Below are positions 1-5,365 of a stretch of 6,010 nucleotides of DNA, one piece after another. The notes under the pieces are model-generated. The model had not been told where the DNA came from. It ran no database searches and was given only the letters and a program-made list of their open reading frames with translations. Source of the stretch: Ruminococcaceae bacterium UBA1865 (GTDB lineage: Bacteria; Bacillota; Clostridia; Oscillospirales; Acutalibacteraceae); contig DDHX01000032.1 of NCBI GenBank assembly GCA_002338255.1, forward strand, positions 22,949-28,958, in the 5' to 3' direction. Each line of letters opens with the position of its first letter. The stretch's first letter is position 1. The translations under genes and the position numbers were made by a program.

Positions 1-1
1 T

Positions 2-136
2 ATTGGAAAGGCCATTAATCCTGCACATCAGAACCCGGGGCTCCCTGCCGACCTTAGTATCAAAATAAAGCTGATTGATGAGCTTTGTGATATCATGCAG
101 CAACTGGGAAAGAAAGTAGAAAAATTTTATTATTAA
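2..136 (+). CDS. C-terminal end of an unrecognised protein (5' truncated by window edge)
   Basis: An open frame enters from the left edge and runs 44 codons to a TAA stop at 134-136. The visible tail contains a segment rich in Pro and Asn (INPAHQNPGLPADL), then a Lys/Leu/Ile-rich stretch that looks like an amphipathic helix and ends in KFYY. This looks like real coding sequence: there are no internal stops, the composition is balanced and soluble-protein-like, and the stop lies 18 bases before the next start. I do not recognise the family from this tail. No terminator or promoter is visible between it and the hydrogenase gene, so the two are probably co-transcribed and its identity would help explain the hydrogenase's role. 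The rest of the gene lies outside the window. Confidence 0.6.
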   Translation: MGKAINPAHQNPGLPADLSIKIKLIDELCDIMQQLGKKVEKFYY

Positions 137-154
137 AAATGAGGATAATTATTC

Positions 155-1600
155 ATGCAATACGATAATGACGCAAAACAGCTGAAATATGAGGTGCTTA
201 CTCAAGTGGCAAAATATGCATATGAAGGAACACTTGAGGAGAATCTTGACAAAATTCCTTACGATATTATTCCCGGGCCGCTGCCGGCCTTTCGCTGCTG
301 TATTTACCGTGAGCGGGAAATCATTAGGGAACGTCTTGTTTCGGCAAGGGGCAAAAATCTGCCGGGGCAGAGTGACGGGGATATTGTAGCTGTTCTTCCG
401 GCCGCCTGTGAGGGCTGCCCAATCAGCCGTTTTACTGTCACGGATAACTGCCAGCACTGTCTGGCTAAAAAATGTCAGAATGCCTGTCCTTTCGGTGCGA
501 TATCCATTACGCCCAAAGGTGCCTATATTGACCCGACTAAGTGCAAGGAATGCGGCCGCTGCGCTACAGCCTGCCCTTACAATGCTATTTCCGACACCAT
601 GCGTCCCTGCATCAGGGCATGCCCTGTTAAGGCGATTACCAAAGATGAGTATCAGCGTGCAGCAATTGATTATGCGCGCTGCATTAACTGCGGAGCCTGC
701 ACAAAGAATTGCCCGTTCGGCGCGATTACCGACCGTTCCAGTATTGTGGATGTAATCAATGATATTAGAGGCGACACTCCTGTTTATGCAGTTTTTGCAC
801 CGGCAATTGAGGGCCATTTTGGCTTGGCAAATGGGGGTATGCTTAAATCAGCGATCAAAAAACTCGGTTTCGCGGGCGCGTTCGAAGTTTCTCTTGGTGC
901 GGATGCGACTACTTACCACGAGGCACATGAACTTAAAGAAGCACTTGAAAATAAAAGCAAAATGACAACTTCCTGCTGCCCTGCTTTCGTCGAGATGATT
1001 GAAAAGCATTTCCCGAAGCTAATCCCGCTGATTTCAAGTACCGGTTCGCCGATGACATTGGTCGTGCGATACATCAAGTCCGAACACCCCGGTTGCAAGG
1101 TTGTGTTCGTGGGGCCGTGTATTGCAAAGAAGATTGAAATTCAAAAGATACAGGATACCGCTGATTATGTAATGACGTTTGAAGAGCTTCAGGCCATGTT
1201 TACTGCAAAGGAAGTCAATGTGCTTGACGAAGCGGAAAATGAGCAGGACGGCAGTCTTGCGGGCAAAGGCTACGCGCAGAGCGGAGGAGTTTCCGGTGCG
1301 GTTAGTGCTCTGTTGGAGGAGGAAGGCTTTGATACGCCGTTCACCTGTGTAAAATGTAATGGAGCGGCGGAATGCAAAAAAACTTTAATGATTTTAAATT
1401 CCGGACGTCTGCCGGAGGACTTTGTAGAAGGTATGGCTTGCGAAGGCGGTTGTATTGCGGGACCTGGCGGAGTTGAAGAAATGCAAAAGCTTTTGAAAAA
1501 CCGCAGCAAACTTATGGCTGCCGCGGATAAACGAGGCATTACCGAAAATATTAAGCAAATTCACGACTTTTCCAAGATAAAAATGGATACGAATCCGTAA
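155..1600 (+). CDS. Monomeric [FeFe] hydrogenase, group B type, with multi-cluster ferredoxin-like N-terminus
   Basis: This 481-residue protein is a cytoplasmic iron-only hydrogenase (no signal peptide seen) that interconverts protons plus electrons with H2, probably using ferredoxin. Seen in the sequence: a cysteine-rich N-terminal half with C85/C88, C99-C102-C107-C111P, C130-C133-C136-C140P, C152/C156P and C176-C179-C182-C186P. These 16 cysteines are enough for four [4Fe-4S] clusters. The H-cluster domain (about 208-440) carries three motifs: TSCCPAF (272-278), GPCIAKK (320-326) and MACEGGC (427-433). The expected H-cluster ligands are C275, C322, C429 and C433; C274 matches the proton-relay Cys. 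The variant motifs (Phe after TSCCPA, GPC instead of MPC, Glu instead of Pro in the third loop) and C398/C401/C407 fit group B enzymes rather than classical group A. The ATG start has a GAGG at 141-144, 10 bases upstream. The group B assignment is from remembered motif patterns. Physiological direction (H2 evolution or uptake) cannot be read from sequence. Confidence 0.92.
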   Translation: MQYDNDAKQLKYEVLTQVAKYAYEGTLEENLDKIPYDIIPGPLPAFRCCIYREREIIRERLVSARGKNLPGQSDGDIVAVLPAACEGCPISRFTVTDNCQHCLAKKCQNACPFGAISITPKGAYIDPTKCKECGRCATACPYNAISDTMRPCIRACPVKAITKDEYQRAAIDYARCINCGACTKNCPFGAITDRSSIVDVINDIRGDTPVYAVFAPAIEGHFGLANGGMLKSAIKKLGFAGAFEVSLGADATTYHEAHELKEALENKSKMTTSCCPAFVEMIEKHFPKLIPLISSTGSPMTLVVRYIKSEHPGCKVVFVGPCIAKKIEIQKIQDTADYVMTFEELQAMFTAKEVNVLDEAENEQDGSLAGKGYAQSGGVSGAVSALLEEEGFDTPFTCVKCNGAAECKKTLMILNSGRLPEDFVEGMACEGGCIAGPGGVEEMQKLLKNRSKLMAAADKRGITENIKQIHDFSKIKMDTNP

Positions 1601-1620
1601 GAATAAAGGAGTGACTGTTT

Positions 1621-2529
1621 GTGTTCGCAATTAGTGCTAAAAATCTTACTAAATCCTATGATGGCCGCACATTCGCTTTAAATGATCTAAGCTTGGACAT
1701 CCCGCAGGGCGGCGTATTTGGCTTTTTAGGGCCAAATGGCGCCGGAAAAACGACAACGGTAAAACTTCTTACCGGACTTTTAAAGCCCACAAAGGGAGAA
1801 TGCCGTGTGCTCGATTTGGCACCGGAGAAAAACCCGTGCGAAGTACATCGTCTTTGCGGTGTCATGACGGAAACAGCCAGAATGTACGGCCAGTTAACCG
1901 GTATGCAAAACCTCGTGTTTTTTGCACAAGCGTTCGGAATGTCGAAGGAGGCCTGTAACCAAAGAGGGGCTGAACTACTCAAAGAACTTGATTTGTGGGA
2001 TGCACGCGACAAAAAACTGAGCGCTTATTCCACTGGGATGGAGCAGCGCCTTTCATTGGCTCGCGCCCTAATCAACAGGCCGCAGGTGCTTTTTCTGGAC
2101 GAACCCACGAGCGGACTTGACCCGGAATCCGCACAAGCCGTGAACGCGCTGATAACTGCTTTGGCGAAGAACACAGGTACGACGGTCTTTTTGTGCACTC
2201 ATCAGCTCCGCTACGCTCAGGATATTTGTTCTAATTATGGCATTATTGAAAAGGGCAGTTTGCTTGCCGCGGGGGATCTTCCCACACTCTGCAAAAACAT
2301 CGGACTCCAGATCAAAGCTGGTTTCCGCCTGACCGAAGGAGATACATTGGAGGGCTTCACAGCTGATAACGGCTGGTGGCAGACAGAAGTGAAAACAGAA
2401 CAGGATATGCCGCAGCTGTTAAAAAAGATCATTGAGAGTGGACACGATGTTTTTGAAGCACGGCTCGTAAAGCCTACACTTGAGGATGTCTATTTTGGAT
2501 ATGTGGAACGTCAGGGGGTATTGCAATGA
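1621..2529 (+). CDS. ABC transporter ATP-binding protein (ABC-2 exporter type)
   Basis: This 302-residue ATPase should power the membrane protein encoded next to it. Motifs in order: Walker A GPNGAGKTT (37-45), the Q-loop region around residue 84, a signature of STGME form (137-141) in place of LSGGQ, Walker B VLFLDE (156-161), D-loop SGLD (164-167) and switch histidine H194. The ATPase core ends near residue 220. The remaining 80 residues form a C-terminal extension ending in a PTLEDVYFGY segment, typical of ABC-2 exporter ATPases of the CcmA/DrrA/NatA kind. The Q-loop position aligns with Glu84 rather than Gln, which I believe recurs in this subgroup. The GTG start at 1621 is supported by AAAGGAGTG at 1605-1613. 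The gene begins 20 bases after the hydrogenase and overlaps the permease by 4 bases. The substrate is unknown; drug, sodium or peptide export and permease-linked stress roles are all possible. Confidence 0.93.
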   Translation: MFAISAKNLTKSYDGRTFALNDLSLDIPQGGVFGFLGPNGAGKTTTVKLLTGLLKPTKGECRVLDLAPEKNPCEVHRLCGVMTETARMYGQLTGMQNLVFFAQAFGMSKEACNQRGAELLKELDLWDARDKKLSAYSTGMEQRLSLARALINRPQVLFLDEPTSGLDPESAQAVNALITALAKNTGTTVFLCTHQLRYAQDICSNYGIIEKGSLLAAGDLPTLCKNIGLQIKAGFRLTEGDTLEGFTADNGWWQTEVKTEQDMPQLLKKIIESGHDVFEARLVKPTLEDVYFGYVERQGVLQ

Positions 2530-3323
2530 AATTTGTATCTTCGGCCGAACAGGCTGTTGTCAACAAGGACTTCGGCGAAATCTGGAACACAAAAATGGCG
2601 CGTAACACGCTGCTTGCGCTGCCAATCATTATGGTCGTATTTCTTCCCGTCATGTACCTTGTCATGATTTTCTTTATTCCTGCGGATCAGATGAACGGAG
2701 TGGACCAGATGCTAAAGCTCCTGCCACCGGAATTTAAAAGTTTCACGGTGCAGCAGAGTATGTTTTATATCATGACAAATGTCGTGTGTCCCATGTTCTT
2801 TTTAATGATACCGCTGATGGCGTCGACTGTGACTGCGGCGTGCAGTTTTGTCGGTGAGAAGGAACGCGGAACAATTCAGACTTTGCTTTTAACACCGCTG
2901 AGCCTGAAATCAATTTTTAAAGCAAAGGTTTTGGGCTGCATTATTTTATCCGGAATTTCAACGGCAATTTCTTTTGTCGTTTACTCCATTGTCATTTCAA
3001 TTGGTGATATTATTTTGAAAATGCCTTTCTTCCTCAATTGGAACTGGCTTGTACTGGTGCTTTTACTTGCTCCGTCCATAACCGTCTTTGGCGTTATTTT
3101 TATGGTTCTTGTTTCTGGAAGAAGCAAAAGCTATATGGAATCTTTCCAGACTTCAGGTTACATTGTTCTTCCGATTGTTCTGCTCTTCGTTGGGCAGTTC
3201 ACAGGGTTATTCCAGCTTAACGCGATTATTCTTCTTATGATTGCAGTGGGGGTGATCCTTGTTGACCTTATCCTTTGGTTCTTGGCTGCGCGCTCATTTA
3301 CTCCGGAAAAGCTGCTGAAATAG
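2526..3323 (+). CDS. ABC-2 type transporter permease
   Basis: This 265-residue membrane protein has six likely transmembrane helices, by eye at about 29-51, 80-106, 134-158, 173-197, 211-229 and 232-255. Between helices 2 and 3 lies GEKERGTIQTLLLTPLS (110-126), the E-K-E-x-G-T...L...P element of ABC-2 permeases that contacts the ATPase. The N-terminal KDFGEIWNTKMA (14-25) also matches the usual amphipathic lead-in helix. There is a hydrophilic loop between helices 1 and 2 (52-78). Its ATG overlaps the stop of the ATPase gene (ATGA, 2526-2529), with AGGGGG at 2513-2518 as ribosome binding site, so translation is probably coupled. Together the two genes make a complete exporter, presumably a 2+2 assembly. 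Nothing visible defines the substrate. No terminator hairpin was seen after the TAG stop; the next promoter begins 8 bases later. Confidence 0.93.
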   Translation: MKFVSSAEQAVVNKDFGEIWNTKMARNTLLALPIIMVVFLPVMYLVMIFFIPADQMNGVDQMLKLLPPEFKSFTVQQSMFYIMTNVVCPMFFLMIPLMASTVTAACSFVGEKERGTIQTLLLTPLSLKSIFKAKVLGCIILSGISTAISFVVYSIVISIGDIILKMPFFLNWNWLVLVLLLAPSITVFGVIFMVLVSGRSKSYMESFQTSGYIVLPIVLLFVGQFTGLFQLNAIILLMIAVGVILVDLILWFLAARSFTPEKLLK

Positions 3324-3330
3324 CGTGCAT

Positions 3331-3359
3331 TTGCCTAAATCATCATTTTGTACTATAAT
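3331..3359 (+). promoter_or_regulatory. Sigma-A-like promoter for the PHP/TSCPD unit
   Basis: A -35 box TTGCCT (3331-3336, 4 of 6 match to TTGACA) and a consensus -10 box TATAAT (3354-3359) are separated by exactly 17 bases. Transcription should start near 3366, giving a leader of about 40 bases before the GTG at 3405. It lies in the only gap between the permease and PHP genes, so it makes the PHP/TSCPD pair an independent unit, although read-through from upstream is possible because no terminator precedes it. Confidence 0.75.
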
Positions 3360-3391
3360 AGTAATTGTAAACAATATGAATGATTAAGACT

Positions 3392-3400
3392 GGAAGGTGA
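3392..3400 (+). promoter_or_regulatory. Ribosome binding site fixing the GTG start of the PHP gene
   Basis: GGAAGGTGA lies 4 bases before the GTG at 3405. The next in-frame ATG is codon 11, which would remove the metal-binding H6 and H8, so this GTG is the supported start despite the short spacing. Confidence 0.7.
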
Positions 3401-3404
3401 TTGA

Positions 3405-4256
3405 GTGGCCGCAGATTTGCATTGTCATACCAAAATGTCGGATGGTTCGGTTGGTATTGACGAGGTTGTTCTACTTGCCAAAACGCACGGTATTCCTACT
3501 ATTGCCGTCACTGATCATGACACATTTGCAGGTTCAACCAGAGCTAAGGTTTTTGGGGACAGGCATGGTATTGAAGTGATTTCAGGAATAGAACTGTCAA
3601 CGTCTGACCCCGCAACGGGTCGAAAAGCCCATATTTTATGCTATCTTTGTGACAACACCGACCGCTTGGAAGGTTTGTGCAAACGAACCCATGACAGCCG
3701 TCACCGTGCTGCATGCATTATGATACAAAAAGTGATGAAGGTTTATCCTATTGCTGGTGATATGGTTATACGGCGCGCACAGGGCAGCACAAATGTTTTC
3801 AAACAGCACATTATGCATGCGCTGATTGATGCAGGTTATGCCAATGAATTTTTTGGTGACACGTATCAAAAACTTTTTAATCCAAAGACAGGACTTGCTT
3901 ATTTTCCGGTTCGCTATCCCGACGTTCATGAAGTGATTGAACAGATACATGAAGCAGGCGGAATCGCAGTGCTGGCTCATCCCGGCGAGTATAACAGCTA
4001 TGATTTGCTTGAACAGCTTGCGAAAGATGGAGAAATTGAAGGAGTCGAAGTTTGGCATCCACGCAATAAACCGGGCGATGAGGAAAAATTTATCGCTATA
4101 GCGGAAAAATATGATCTCGTTATGACGGGTGGCACTGATTTTCATGGCATGTACACAACGATTCCAATGCCGATTGGAACTTGTGTGACGCCAAACGACC
4201 AACTTGAAGCATTACGAAAGCGTAAAGTTAGGCTGAAAAATAACAGGGGGAAATAG
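3405..4256 (+). CDS. PHP-domain metal-dependent phosphoesterase (RNase AM/YciV-like)
   Basis: This 283-residue cytoplasmic hydrolase belongs to the polymerase-and-histidinol-phosphatase (PHP) family. The metal-binding set is complete as far as I can see: DLHCHTKMSDG with H6, H8 and D13; TDHDT with D37, H38 and D39; GIELS with E63; H76; AHPGE with H192; WHP with H218; and TDFHG with D245 and H247. The length and the inserted helical segment between about 80 and 180, which includes a FKQHIMHALIDAGY element, match the family of E. coli YciV (RNase AM). Those enzymes are described as 3',5'-nucleoside bisphosphate phosphatases and 5'-3' exoribonucleases. A histidinol-phosphatase role is less likely, since no histidine genes are near. 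It starts at a GTG and is followed after 2 bases by the TSCPD gene, indicating a bicistronic unit. The general family is secure; the exact substrate is inferred. Confidence 0.9.
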   Translation: MAADLHCHTKMSDGSVGIDEVVLLAKTHGIPTIAVTDHDTFAGSTRAKVFGDRHGIEVISGIELSTSDPATGRKAHILCYLCDNTDRLEGLCKRTHDSRHRAACIMIQKVMKVYPIAGDMVIRRAQGSTNVFKQHIMHALIDAGYANEFFGDTYQKLFNPKTGLAYFPVRYPDVHEVIEQIHEAGGIAVLAHPGEYNSYDLLEQLAKDGEIEGVEVWHPRNKPGDEEKFIAIAEKYDLVMTGGTDFHGMYTTIPMPIGTCVTPNDQLEALRKRKVRLKNNRGK

Positions 4257-4258
4257 AT

Positions 4259-4516
4259 TTGGCTTATAAATACAAGACTCGGGGAACCTGTTCCTCGGAA
4301 ATCATTGTTGACCTTGACGGCGATACCGTCAAATCGGTCAAAATTATTGGCGGCTGCAATGGCAACACGAAGGGGATCTGCTCACTTGTTGAGGGAATGA
4401 ACGCGGATGAGGTTATCAAACGCTGTAAGGGAATCAAATGCGGATTCAAACCGACTTCTTGCCCGGATCAACTGTCAATTGCGTTGTCGCAGGCAAAAAA
4501 GCAGCAACAGCAATAA
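4259..4516 (+). CDS. Small TSCPD-domain protein (TIGR03905-like)
   Basis: This 85-residue protein carries the TSCPD motif (66-70) and six cysteines at 11, 33, 41, 56, 61 and 68. The arrangement GGCNGNTKGICSLVEGM (31-47) followed by CKGIKCGFKPTSCPDQL is what I recall for the stand-alone TSCPD family. A related domain sits at the C-terminus of B12-dependent ribonucleotide reductases. The biochemical role is unknown; the conserved cysteines suggest metal binding or redox activity. The protein ends in a short poly-Gln tail (82-85) and two consecutive TAA stops. The start is a TTG at 4259-4261, supported by AGGGGG at 4245-4250 with 8-base spacing inside the end of the PHP gene. The gap to the PHP stop is only 2 bases, so translation is probably coupled. 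Confidence 0.88.
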   Translation: MAYKYKTRGTCSSEIIVDLDGDTVKSVKIIGGCNGNTKGICSLVEGMNADEVIKRCKGIKCGFKPTSCPDQLSIALSQAKKQQQQ

Positions 4517-4527
4517 TAAAAGATTAA

Positions 4528-4556
4528 GGGCTGCGATTTTACTCGCAGCCCTTTTT
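4528..4556. terminator. Intrinsic terminator, probably bidirectional
   Basis: A perfect 9-bp inverted repeat, GGGCTGCGA (4528-4536) and TCGCAGCCC (4543-4551), encloses a 6-base loop TTTTAC and is followed by five T (4552-4556). It closes the PHP/TSCPD transcript 12 bases after the TSCPD stop. Read on the minus strand, the same hairpin lies 12 bases after the stop of the small Cys-rich gene and is followed by a T-rich tract (TTAATCTTTTATTA), so it can end both convergent transcripts. Confidence 0.9.
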
Positions 4557-4562
4557 GTGGTA

Positions 4563-4703
4563 TTAGCAGCCACATCCGTTATTGTTGCCGCAGCCGTTAT
4601 TGCAGCCACAATCATTATCATTGTTGCAGAATAAAAGAATGATAATAAGGATGATAATCCAAGAACATCCGCCGCCGCATCCACCTAAGAAATTATTACA
4701 CAT
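4563..4703 (-). CDS. Small Cys/Gly/Asn-rich single-span membrane protein (46 residues)
   Basis: An ATG at 4701-4703 (minus strand) opens 46 codons ending in TAA at 4563-4565. Layout: a short N-terminus MCNNFLGGCGGGCSW (1-15), an uninterrupted Ile/Leu segment (16-25) that with flanking residues could make one short membrane span, then a tail (26-46) of Asn, Gly and Cys in GC and CNN steps. There are nine cysteines, at 2, 9, 13, 26, 32, 34, 38, 44 and 46. Support for expression: an excellent AAAGGAGG 9 bases before the ATG, and a terminator directly downstream. The Gly-rich head plus hydrophobic strip resembles small YjcZ-like sporulation peptides and unnamed Cys-rich small proteins of Clostridia, but no function can be assigned. 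Metal binding or coat-protein cross-linking would be guesses. Plus-strand frames across this stretch lack a comparable ribosome binding site and have low-complexity translations. Confidence 0.75.
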   Translation of the reverse strand: MCNNFLGGCGGGCSWIIILIIILLFCNNDNDCGCNNGCGNNNGCGC

Positions 4704-4712
4704 AATTGTTTG

Positions 4713-4720
4713 CCTCCTTT
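4713..4720 (-). promoter_or_regulatory. Ribosome binding site of the small Cys-rich gene
   Basis: On the minus strand this reads AAAGGAGG, a near-perfect match to the 16S rRNA tail, 9 bases before the ATG at 4703. It is the strongest single argument that the 46-codon frame is translated. Confidence 0.8.
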
Positions 4721-4861
4721 CGGTTTACAGTATATAATATTGCATAGGAACAAAACGTGTTACAATTATTTCTGACAATAATAAAGCAAAAGAGCATGAG
4801 CAAAAAATTCTTTTATTCATGATGATTTAACAATAATAATATATTATACTTACTATATTAC
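4721..4861. other. AT-rich divergent intergenic region before mcsA
   Basis: This stretch separates the minus-strand small gene from mcsA. It is AT-rich, especially 4826-4860. Besides the promoter boxes listed, it has another possible plus-strand -10, TATACT at 4845-4850, with only a weak -35 (TGATTT at 16-base spacing). A TTAACA at 4827-4832 is too close to that box to serve it. I looked for paired GTCAAA heptads (CtsR operator) and the CIRCE inverted repeat (HrcA) and saw neither. Confidence 0.5.
4729..4734 (-). promoter_or_regulatory. Possible -10 box for the small Cys-rich gene
   Basis: The minus strand reads TATACT here, 25 bases before the ATG. No good -35 box lies at 16-18 bases (GTTTTG or CGTTTT), and I could not fit a sporulation sigma consensus. 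It overlaps the plus-strand TATAAT, so the two divergent promoters would compete if both are real. Confidence 0.25.
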
Positions 4862-4870
4862 GGAGGTGAT
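4862..4870 (+). promoter_or_regulatory. Ribosome binding site fixing the TTG start of mcsA
   Basis: GGAGGTGAT is fully complementary to the 16S rRNA tail. Its GGAGG core ends 7 bases before the TTG at 4874, which supports that unusual start. The adjacent TTG at 4877 would shorten the protein by one residue and cannot be excluded. Confidence 0.85.
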
Positions 4871-4873
4871 TCC

Positions 4874-5365
4874 TTGTTGTGTGAATCCTGCGGTAAGAAT
4901 CCGGTTACAACACATGTTAAGACGATTATAAATGGCGAATTAACAAAATATTCGCTTTGTGCGGAATGCGCTCAAAAATTAGGATACGGCAATCTGCTGA
5001 CCGGCCTTGGCTGTAACTACGGCAGCCTGTTGGGCGGTTTTTTCAACGAAACAGAGCCGGCGGATGCAGTTCACTGCAAGTGCTGCGGTTCTACATTCGA
5101 CGATATTGCGCGCAGCGGCAAGGTTGGCTGTGCCGAGTGCTACAGTACATTTTATGACAGGCTGATTCCGCTCATTCAGCGTATTCACGGCAATACAAAA
5201 CACCGTGGGAAAGTGCCGGGCAGTGATTCATTGCGGCCGCAACCACAGGGGCAGCTTAGCGTAATGCGTCGCGAATTGCGCGAGGCAATTGAAGCTGAAA
5301 ACTTTGAGCATGCTGTAACGCTGCGCGACCGCATTAAAAAGCTGGAGGAGGAGGATCATGAGTAA
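4874..5365 (+). CDS. mcsA: McsA, zinc-binding activator of protein arginine kinase
   Basis: This 163-residue protein should bind and activate McsB, the kinase that marks proteins with phosphoarginine for ClpC-ClpP degradation. Visible features: four CxxC pairs in zinc-finger-like settings, C3/C6, C29/C32, C68/C71 (with an extra C70) and C86/C89. They include the family hallmark GCAECYSTF (85-93). A linker rich in Gly, Pro and Gln follows (about 107-127), then a C-terminal UVR helix pair (128-161), with EAENFEHAVTLRDRIKKLEEE as its core. It is slightly shorter than the Bacillus protein (about 185), mostly through the linker. The start is TTG at 4874. The 3' end overlaps mcsB by 8 bases, and its Glu-rich terminal codons supply the mcsB ribosome binding site. 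Unlike the Bacillus order, no ctsR precedes it. Confidence 0.93.
   Translation: MLCESCGKNPVTTHVKTIINGELTKYSLCAECAQKLGYGNLLTGLGCNYGSLLGGFFNETEPADAVHCKCCGSTFDDIARSGKVGCAECYSTFYDRLIPLIQRIHGNTKHRGKVPGSDSLRPQPQGQLSVMRRELREAIEAENFEHAVTLRDRIKKLEEEDHE

Larger units (their letters stand above)
4710..4738 (+). promoter_or_regulatory. Candidate sigma-A promoter toward mcsA
   Basis: TTGCCT (4710-4715) and TATAAT (4733-4738) are spaced by 17 bases, the same boxes and spacing as the promoter at 3331-3359. It points toward mcsA and would give a leader of about 130 bases. Caution: the -35 box overlaps the complement of the ribosome binding site of the minus-strand small gene, so part of the match may be coincidental. 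Confidence 0.45.

Noticed and set aside
149..817. A 222-codon open frame on the minus strand opposite the hydrogenase gene
   Set aside because: It is antisense to a clearly recognised coding region. Its length follows from the Cys- and Gly-rich codons of the hydrogenase, and its translation shows no recognisable domain.
3636..4202. A 188-codon open frame on the minus strand opposite the PHP gene
   Set aside because: The plus strand has a complete PHP metal-binding set; the antisense translation has no recognisable domain.
4407..4634. A plus-strand frame spanning the TSCPD gene, the terminator and part of the small gene
   Set aside because: It would have to read through the terminator hairpin, and its tail is a low-complexity Ala/Val/Ile run that is the complement of the Gly/Cys/Asn codons of the minus-strand gene.
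4785..4804. Two AGCAAA repeats 14 bases apart before mcsA, considered as a CtsR operator
   Set aside because: CtsR heptads are of GGTCAAA type with 3-base spacing; neither the core nor the spacing fits.
4795..4824. CATGA/TCATG inverted repeat around an A/T-rich loop before mcsA
   Set aside because: Only 5 bp of stem with a long loop in AT-rich DNA; likely chance, and it lacks a T-run terminator context.
5041..5365. Possible nucleotide-excision function for the UVR domain at the end of the small zinc protein
   Set aside because: UVR domains occur in UvrB/UvrC but also define McsA; the four CxxC pairs and the adjacent mcsB settle the assignment.
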